Shown: piece by piece, positions 45,914-51,316 of the stretch
Numbering within the stretch: the first letter of the stretch is position 1
Layout of the letters: every line of letters begins with the position of its first letter
Origin: Sphingosinicella sp.
GTDB lineage: Bacteria; Pseudomonadota; Alphaproteobacteria; Sphingomonadales; Sphingomonadaceae
Assembly (NCBI RefSeq): GCF_013911755.1
Contig: NZ_JACESP010000026.1
Span: 1 to 51,316 of the forward strand
Length of the DNA stretch: 51,316 nt
Direction of reading: 5' to 3'
Made by a program: the position numbers and the translations under genes
The notes under the pieces: model-generated
What the model saw: the letters and a program-made list of their open reading frames with translations, nothing else
Told to the model about the DNA's origin: nothing
The model's database searches: none

Positions 45914-47710
45914 TTAGTAGCCCGCCGCCTGCCCGTCCTTGCGCATTTCAGAAGCACCCCGGTAGACGCCCGTATCGGTGTCGCGCCAGATCGCCTGATA
46001 GCCGCCAAAGGGGCCGGTCGTGTAACGCACCGTGTGACCGCGCGCGCGCAGCGCCTCGGCGACCGTCTGCGGCACCCCCGATTCGATTTCCAGGATACCC
46101 CCGTCCGTCATCGGCGCGCCGCCTTCGGGATCGGTGGAGCCGTCGTGGTGGAAGCGCGCCGCGTCGCCGGCCGCCTGCACGCCCATGCCGAAATCGACCA
46201 TGTTCACCACGATCTGCGCGTGGCCCTGCGGCTGCATCGCGCCGCCCATCAAGCCGAAGCTCATCAGCGGCTTGCCGCCTTTCGTGAGGAACGCCGGGAT
46301 GATGGTGTGGAACGGTCGCTTGCCGGGCGTGTAGGCATTGGCGTGCTTCGCATCGAGATTGAACTGCGCGCCGCGGTCCTGGAACATGAAGCCGAGCGTA
46401 CGGCCCTGCCCGTCGTCCGGCACCAGCCCCGAGCCCATGCCGCGATAGTTGGACTGGATGAGGCTGACCATCATGCCGTCCTTGTCCGCCACGGTCAGAT
46501 AGATCGTATCCTTGCCCGCGCCTTCGATGGCGAGGCCGGGCATATCCGTTTTCGACGCGATCGCCATGTCGATCGTTGCGCGCTGCCTTGCTGCGCGGTC
46601 CTTCGAAAGAAGCTGGCCGAGCGGGATTTTCGCAAAAGCCGGGTCCGCATAGAAGCGCGCGCGGTCGGCGAAGGCGCGCTTCTTCGCTTCGACGAACACA
46701 TGCCAGAAATCCGGGGAGGCGCGGCCCATCGCTTTGAGGTCATAGCCTTCGAGGATGTTCAGCATCTGCAGTGCGGCGACGCCCTGCCCGCTGGGCGGCA
46801 GCTCCCACACGTCGTATCCGCGATAATTGACCGAGACGGGATCGATCCATTCGGATGTGTGCGCCGCGAAATCGCTGAGCCGATGCGGCGCGCCGATGCG
46901 CCGGAAATACTGGTCCATCGCCTGCGCGAGGCTGCCCTTGTAGAAGGCGTCGCGGCCGCCTTCGGCGATTTCGATCAGCGTCAGCGCGAGATCGGGATTT
47001 TTGAAGACCTCGCCTTCCTTCGGCGCTGCGCCGCCGGGCATGTAGACGCGGCGCATGTTCTCGATTTCCTCGATAACACCCGCCTTCGCGAGCGCCTCGA
47101 AGTTCGCCGTGCCGTTTCTCCAGCCGTCGGCAATGAGCTCGCTGACCGGGAAACCCTGCTGCGCGTAGCGGATCGCGGGGGCGAGCACGCGCTGCATCGG
47201 CAGCTTGCCGAACTTGCCGTGCATTTCGAACCAGCCGTCGACCGCCCCCGGAATCGTCACCGAGAGCGCCCCCCAATCCGGCACCGTGCCGTCCCGGTCC
47301 TGCGCGGCGCGCGGTGCCTTCGCGATGCGGGCCTTGAGCTGCGCAAGGTTCTGCCCCGCAGGCGCGCGGCCCGAAGCGTTGAGGCCGTGCAGCTTCTCCG
47401 TCTTCGGATCCCAGATGATCGCGAACAGATCGCCCCCGATGCCGTTCCCGGTCGGCTCCATCAGGCCGAGCGCCGCGTTTGCCGCAATCGCCGCGTCGAC
47501 GGCGCTGCCGCCCTGCTTCAGGACATCGAGCGCGATCTGGGTTGCAAGCGGCTGGCTGGTCGCGGCCATGCCGTTCAGGCCGAGTACGGCGGAGCGCGTA
47601 GCGTGCGGGGCGCCCGAATAGCGATCACCCTGATCCTTCACAGGCTCTGCGGCGAGACCCGACGTCGACAGCATGAGAGCACCCATCGCAAATCCCGCAA
47701 ACCGCTTCAT
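45914..47710 (-). CDS. ggt: Gamma-glutamyltransferase
   Basis: Periplasmic N-terminal nucleophile hydrolase that cleaves the gamma-glutamyl bond of glutathione. 598 residues with a signal peptide (FAGFAMGALMLSTSGLAA). It processes itself into two subunits at the conserved threonine; here this is about T402 in KDTIYLTVADKDGMMVSLIQ. The NGIGGDLFAI and SFGLMGGAMQPQGHAQ segments also match. It is 11 bp downstream of gloB, in a set of genes that all act on glutathione or its adducts. Confidence 0.94.
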   Translation of the reverse strand: MKRFAGFAMGALMLSTSGLAAEPVKDQGDRYSGAPHATRSAVLGLNGMAATSQPLATQIALDVLKQGGSAVDAAIAANAALGLMEPTGNGIGGDLFAIIWDPKTEKLHGLNASGRAPAGQNLAQLKARIAKAPRAAQDRDGTVPDWGALSVTIPGAVDGWFEMHGKFGKLPMQRVLAPAIRYAQQGFPVSELIADGWRNGTANFEALAKAGVIEEIENMRRVYMPGGAAPKEGEVFKNPDLALTLIEIAEGGRDAFYKGSLAQAMDQYFRRIGAPHRLSDFAAHTSEWIDPVSVNYRGYDVWELPPSGQGVAALQMLNILEGYDLKAMGRASPDFWHVFVEAKKRAFADRARFYADPAFAKIPLGQLLSKDRAARQRATIDMAIASKTDMPGLAIEGAGKDTIYLTVADKDGMMVSLIQSNYRGMGSGLVPDDGQGRTLGFMFQDRGAQFNLDAKHANAYTPGKRPFHTIIPAFLTKGGKPLMSFGLMGGAMQPQGHAQIVVNMVDFGMGVQAAGDAARFHHDGSTDPEGGAPMTDGGILEIESGVPQTVAEALRARGHTVRYTTGPFGGYQAIWRDTDTGVYRGASEMRKDGQAAGY

Positions 47711-47721
47711 GGCCCTCTCCC

Positions 47722-48441
47722 TTATCGGAAATTGTCCTTCGCCGTGCGCCGCGCCGCGAGCGCGTCCACGTCAGCCGCGCGGGTGAACGGGTTCGTCGCG
47801 CGTTCAAGGCCGATCGTGGAGGGCACGGTCGGCTCCCCGCGTGCGCGCATCGCAACGACCTCCGCCTGCCGCGCGGCAAGCGCCGCATTCTCCGGTTCGG
47901 CAGTGATCGCGAAACGCCCGTTCGACTCGGTGTATTCGTGCGCGCAGTAGACGCGCGTTTCATCAGGCAGCGCCATCAGCTTGCCGAGGCTGTCGAACAT
48001 CTGCGCGGCGGTGCCCTCGAACAACCGCCCGCAGCCCATCGCGAACAGCGTGTCGCCGCAGAACAGCGCCCCGTCGAAGCTGTAGGCGATATGCCCCGCC
48101 GTGTGGCCGGGCACGTCGATAACGCGGCCTTCGGCCCCGCCAATCGCCACCGTATCGCCTTCACTGACGGCGCGGTCGATGCCGGTGATCTTCGCCGCCT
48201 CGCCCGCGGGACCGGTGACGGTACAGCCCGTCGCCGCCTTGATCTCGGCGTTGCCGCCAACGTGGTCCGGATGCCAGTGCGTGTTCAGGATCTGCGTGAT
48301 CCGCCAACCCCGCGCGTTCGCTTCCGCGAGTACCGGCTCGGCGACCGCCGGATCGATCACCGCCGTCTCGCCGCTCGCTGCGTCGTGCGCGAGCCAGATG
48401 TAGTTGTCGGAAAGCACCGGGATGCGAATGACTTCCAGCAT
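47722..48441 (-). CDS. gloB: Hydroxyacylglutathione hydrolase (glyoxalase II)
   Basis: Hydrolyses S-lactoylglutathione to lactate and glutathione. Metallo-beta-lactamase fold of 239 residues: the metal motif H55-x-H57-x-D59-H60 (NTHWHPDHVGG), VPGHTAGHIAY, FCGDTLFAMGCGRLFEG, and the C-terminal substrate-binding half with YCAHEYTESN. The start at 48441 (MLEVIRIPVLSDNY) is five bases after the gloA stop. The open frame far upstream is the shadow of gloA. Confidence 0.95.
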   Translation of the reverse strand: MLEVIRIPVLSDNYIWLAHDAASGETAVIDPAVAEPVLAEANARGWRITQILNTHWHPDHVGGNAEIKAATGCTVTGPAGEAAKITGIDRAVSEGDTVAIGGAEGRVIDVPGHTAGHIAYSFDGALFCGDTLFAMGCGRLFEGTAAQMFDSLGKLMALPDETRVYCAHEYTESNGRFAITAEPENAALAARQAEVVAMRARGEPTVPSTIGLERATNPFTRAADVDALAARRTAKDNFR

Positions 48442-48446
48442 GGCGC

Positions 48447-48863
48447 TTACCAGACGCCCGTGTTCGGCATCGAGGCCCACGGCTCGACGGGGGGCTTCGC
48501 CTCGCCCTTCTGCAGCAGTTCGACCGAAATACCGTCCGGCGAGCGCACGAACGCCATGCGGCCGTCGCGCGGCGGGCGGTTGATGGTGATGCCGCCGTCC
48601 ATCATGCGCTGGCAGTCCGCGTAGATATCGTCGACCTCGTAGGCGAGGTGTCCGAAATTGCGGCCGCCGGTGTAGACTTCCGGGTCCCAGTTGAAGGTCA
48701 GCTCGACCTGCGCATCCTCGTCGCCCGGCGCGGCGAGGAAGATCAGCGTGAAGCGGCCCGCCTCGTGGTCGTAGCGTCGAATCTCGCGCAGTCCGAGAAG
48801 CGTGTAGAATGCGAGGCTCGCTTCGAGATCGCTGACGCGCACCATGGTGTGGAGATATTTCAT
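48447..48863 (-). CDS. gloA: Lactoylglutathione lyase (glyoxalase I)
   Basis: Converts the methylglyoxal-glutathione hemithioacetal to S-lactoylglutathione. A 138-residue VOC protein: [19 protein letters not shown], with metal ligand H5, [13 protein letters not shown] for the third ligand, and [11 protein letters not shown] for the last glutamate. It overlaps the upstream thioesterase gene by 4 bp and is followed by gloB, giving the complete glyoxalase pathway in one operon. Confidence 0.92.
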   Translation of the reverse strand: MKYLHTMVRVSDLEASLAFYTLLGLREIRRYDHEAGRFTLIFLAAPGDEDAQVELTFNWDPEVYTGGRNFGHLAYEVDDIYADCQRMMDGGITINRPPRDGRMAFVRSPDGISVELLQKGEAKPPVEPWASMPNTGVW

Positions 48864-49312
48864 GCCGCAGCCTTTTCCGCCCTGAGTGGGCGCCCTTCAT
48901 AGTCTTCAAAACAACGGACCACCCAGTCCGGCACCGGCGCGGGCGCGCCGCGCGATTCCGCGACGTTCACGGCCACCTGCTCGCCGACTGCCCGCAGATC
49001 GTCGGCGCTTGCACCGTGAATCTCGAAATCCATCATCATGGAGCTGCTGCCGATGCGGCGGCAACGCAGGCAGATGTCGATCATTTCATCGAGCAGCACG
49101 GGCTTCTTGTATTCCACGACATTGCGCGCGACGTGGAAATCCGGCCCCACCCCCGTTGGCGACAAGGCATAGATGCCCACCGCACGCCAGTATTCGGTGA
49201 TGCCGATATCGAGATATTCGAGATAGCGGGAGTTGAAGACGATACCCTGCGGATCGCATTCCGCATAGCGGACGCGCTTGGGGAACGAGAACCGGAAGTC
49301 GGCGCGCGGCAT
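48860..49312 (-). CDS. Hotdog-fold acyl-CoA thioesterase (4HBT family)
   Basis: 150 residues. The signature [23 protein letters not shown] is that of 4-hydroxybenzoyl-CoA thioesterase/YbgC proteins, with the catalytic aspartate in CDPQG. The usual [17 protein letters not shown] strands follow. The ATG at 49312 is supported by AAAGG upstream; an in-frame start 20 codons earlier would reach into the divergent promoter gap. It is the first gene of the gloA-gloB-ggt run. Its substrate is unknown. Confidence 0.88.
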   Translation of the reverse strand: MPRADFRFSFPKRVRYAECDPQGIVFNSRYLEYLDIGITEYWRAVGIYALSPTGVGPDFHVARNVVEYKKPVLLDEMIDICLRCRRIGSSSMMMDFEIHGASADDLRAVGEQVAVNVAESRGAPAPVPDWVVRCFEDYEGRPLRAEKAAA

Positions 49313-49390
49313 GGAGGCCTTTCTTCGTTCAGCTGTTGTGCAGCGGCAAAGCGCGATAGAATGCGCCGACACCGCTCATGGGGGCACACA

Positions 49391-50110
49391 ATGGCCGCTG
49401 ACACGACCAACCGCAACTCATCACTCATCATAGCCGCCGTCGTTCTGGCGATCGGCGTCATTCTCGGCGGCTATCTGCTCGGCGACGGGCTGAAGCGCGC
49501 GCGCCTCGCCGACCGCGCCGTAATGATGCGCGGCCTTGCCGAGCGAGACGTGACCGCGGACCTTGCGACGTGGACGATCCGCACGCTTTCGACCGGCAGC
49601 AACTTCGACACCGTGCAGGCCGACGCCGCCCGCGATGCGGACGCGATCCGCGCCTATCTCGGCGAGCACGGTTTCAGCGGCGCGGACATCCAGCCCGCCG
49701 GCATCAGCGTCAACCAGTGGAACAACAACGGCGTCGACCAGATCCAGGTGCGCCAGCAGTTCCGCCTGCGCACCACGAAGATCGCCGAGGCGAAGGCCGC
49801 GCACGCCGGGCAGGCCGCACTCCTCGCGCGCGGCGTCGCGCTCGAAGACGGCGGTCCCTCCATCGCCTACAGCTTCACGAAGCTCAACGACGTGAAGCCC
49901 GCGATGATCGCGGAAGCCACCAAGGACGCGCGCAAGGGCGCCGAACAGTTCGCCAAGGATTCGGGCGCCAGCGTCGGCGGCATCCGCTCCGCGAGCCAGG
50001 GCTATTTCTCGATCCAGTCGCGCGACGGCGACTCGGGCGGCCCGGCCGACGCCTCGCCCGAGCAGAAGGTGCGCGTGGTGACGACGGTGGAGTTCTACCT
50101 GAAGGATTGA
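49391..50110 (+). CDS. SIMPL-domain (DUF541) membrane-anchored protein
   Basis: 239 residues: an N-terminal membrane anchor (IIAAVVLAIGVILGGYLLG) and then a periplasmic SIMPL domain. The domain opens MMRGLAERDVTADLATWTI, continues with GFSGADIQPAGISVNQ and closes VRVVTTVEFYLKD. Homologues form oligomeric rings and in some bacteria are linked to oxidative stress or envelope integrity. The function here is unknown. The ATG at 49391 is divergent from the thioesterase gene by 78 bp. Confidence 0.85.
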   Translation: MAADTTNRNSSLIIAAVVLAIGVILGGYLLGDGLKRARLADRAVMMRGLAERDVTADLATWTIRTLSTGSNFDTVQADAARDADAIRAYLGEHGFSGADIQPAGISVNQWNNNGVDQIQVRQQFRLRTTKIAEAKAAHAGQAALLARGVALEDGGPSIAYSFTKLNDVKPAMIAEATKDARKGAEQFAKDSGASVGGIRSASQGYFSIQSRDGDSGGPADASPEQKVRVVTTVEFYLKD

Positions 50111-50140
50111 GCGGCCGTTTGGGGCGCTGACCCGATGCTT

Positions 50141-50225
50141 GTGCGCCCCTCGACTACGCTCGGGATGAAAGGCCTCTGCACCCTGTAAAAACGTGCATCA
50201 TCCTGAGCGTAGTCGAGGGACGCAC
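50141..50225. repeat. Large imperfect palindrome (sphingomonad-type intergenic repeat)
   Basis: Two 28-bp arms (50141-50168 and 50198-50225) are reverse complements with only two mismatches and are separated by 29 bp. The core is CTCGACTACGCTCGGGATGA and its complement. It lies between convergent SIMPL and dnaA genes, where its RNA could form a strong hairpin on both strands. From memory, units with this core are scattered through many sphingomonad genomes. Confidence 0.8.
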
Positions 50226-50251
50226 CGCACCTGTATCGGGAAACAGCGCCT

Positions 50252-51316
50252 TCAGGCGTCGATGATGCGCGTCAGCCGCGTGATGTCAGCGTCGAGTTCG
50301 CTATCGTCGGCGCGCAGTTCCTCGATGCGCTTCACGGCGTGCATCACCGTAGTGTGATCGCGCCCACCGAAGCGGCGGCCGATATCGGGGAGCGAGCGCG
50401 GCGTCAGGCGCTTGGCGAGGAACATCGCCACCTGCCGCGGCCGCGCCACCTCGCGCGCACGGCGCGCCGACAGGAGATCGCTCAGCTTGATCGCGTAGTA
50501 GTCCGCCACCTTCCGCTGGATCTCGTCGATCGTGACCTTCCGGTCGTGCGCCTTCAGCACATCGGCGAGCACCTGGCGCGCGAAATCGAGGTCGATCGGC
50601 TTCCCCACCAGCGTCGAGTAGGCGACGATGCGGTTGAGCGCGCCTTCGAGCTCGCGCACGTTCGAGGTGATCTTGCGCGCGAGGAAATCAATCACGTCCT
50701 CGCCGACATTCGCGCCCGGCAGCCGCTTCATCTTTTCAAGAAGGATGCTGAGCCGCAGCTCGTAGTCGGCAGGATTGATGTCGGCAACGAGGCCCCATGC
50801 GAGGCGCGACAGGATACGATTCTCGATGCCTTCGAGGTTCTGCGGCGAGCGGTCGGCGGTGATGACCAGCCGTTTCCCTGCCGAGATGATCTCGTTCATC
50901 GTGTGGAAGAATTCTTCCTGCGTCGAATCCTTGCCCGCGATGAACTGCACGTCGTCGATCATCAGGAGGTCGGCGGTGCGCAGCTTCTGCTTGAACGACA
51001 GCGTGTCTTTGTCGCGCATCGCCGAGACGAACTCGACCATGAACTTCTCGGCCGACATGTAGACGACCTTGGCGCCCGGCACGGCATTCCGGATCTGCCA
51101 GCCGATGGCGTGCATCAGGTGCGTCTTGCCAAGACCCGTGGTGCCGTGAAGGAACAGCGGGTTGAAATCGATAGGCCCGCCCTCGGCGACCGTGCGCGCG
51201 GCATTGTAGGCAAGCTCGTTCGCCTTGCCGACGACGAAGCTGTCGAACGTATAGCGCGACTCCAGCGCGACGCCGAACGTCGGCACCTCGCGCACTGACA
51301 CGGGTAGGGGCTGTTC
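50252..51316 (-). CDS. dnaA: Chromosomal replication initiator DnaA, N-terminus cut by window
   Basis: AAA+ ATPase that binds DnaA boxes and melts oriC. Visible are part of the linker, then domain III with Walker A GTTGLGKTH, Walker B LLMIDDVQFIAGK and the arginine finger segment ILSRLAWG. Domain IV follows, with the DNA-binding signature GRDHTTVMHAVKRIEEL. The frame is open to the last base of the window; a GTG at 51301 is internal, so domain I lies outside. About 354 residues are visible. No DnaA-box cluster was noticed in the visible flank, so the origin is not shown to be here. Confidence 0.96.
   Translation of the reverse strand, partial: EQPLPVSVREVPTFGVALESRYTFDSFVVGKANELAYNAARTVAEGGPIDFNPLFLHGTTGLGKTHLMHAIGWQIRNAVPGAKVVYMSAEKFMVEFVSAMRDKDTLSFKQKLRTADLLMIDDVQFIAGKDSTQEEFFHTMNEIISAGKRLVITADRSPQNLEGIENRILSRLAWGLVADINPADYELRLSILLEKMKRLPGANVGEDVIDFLARKITSNVRELEGALNRIVAYSTLVGKPIDLDFARQVLADVLKAHDRKVTIDEIQRKVADYYAIKLSDLLSARRAREVARPRQVAMFLAKRLTPRSLPDIGRRFGGRDHTTVMHAVKRIEELRADDSELDADITRLTRIIDA

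Noticed and set aside
46034-47950. A 638-codon open frame on the plus strand
   Set aside because: Antisense to ggt and gloB, both well supported by family motifs.

Overview
The window looks like the chromosome of a Gram-negative alphaproteobacterium, most likely of the order Sphingomonadales. This rests on the high G+C coding style, on the gene order rpsA-ihfB-lapA-pyrF-trpF-trpB-trpA-accD-folC, on a FYDLN-acid (TIGR02300) protein beside a tRNA-Ala and aroA, and on a palindromic intergenic repeat of a type I recall as common in sphingomonads. The genus cannot be read from the sequence. Both edges cut genes: a dicarboxylate/amino-acid symporter lacks its N-terminus at the left edge, and dnaA lacks its N-terminus at the right edge.

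Left block (1-17.5 kb), mostly housekeeping: a DAACS symporter, a Rieske oxygenase and an AmpG-like permease, then a long minus-strand operon (lapA, pyrF, trpF, trpB, an unrecognised AT-rich membrane gene, trpA, accD, folC). Upstream of it lie ihfB, rpsA and cmk. A wecB-like epimerase and a bfd-bfr iron-storage pair sit between cmk and aroA. Two Fur-like boxes lie just upstream of bfd. aroA, the FYDLN protein and tRNA-Ala(GGC) close the block.

Middle block (17.5-30.3 kb): an AT-richer polysaccharide cluster that begins about 50 bp after the tRNA. It has three GT4 glycosyltransferases, an AsnB-type amidotransferase, an O-antigen ligase/polymerase-like protein, a methyltransferase, a MurJ/Wzx-like flippase, a Wzz-like chain-length protein, UDP-glucose dehydrogenase and an alkaline-phosphatase-superfamily-like protein with degenerate metal sites. 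Together they suggest a Wzx/Wzy-type glycan, possibly containing amidated uronic acid. No initiating sugar-phosphate transferase, Wza or tyrosine kinase is seen, so those would have to be elsewhere.

Right block (30.3-51.3 kb): a ScfR/RamB-like regulator divergent from isocitrate lyase; a VOC protein; an XRE/MmyB-like regulator divergent from a small membrane protein with a clean palindromic operator between them; an EamA transporter; an Old Yellow Enzyme; and thrS-tauE-infC, where infC has an AUU start with a good Shine-Dalgarno. Then come an alpha/beta-hydrolase-like secreted protein without its nucleophile, a DUF898-M48-hydrolase-TPR operon, a glutathione-centred operon (thioesterase, gloA, gloB, ggt), a SIMPL protein, a palindromic repeat and dnaA.

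The most unusual single object is the 156-codon membrane gene that is translationally overlapped with both trpB and trpA.
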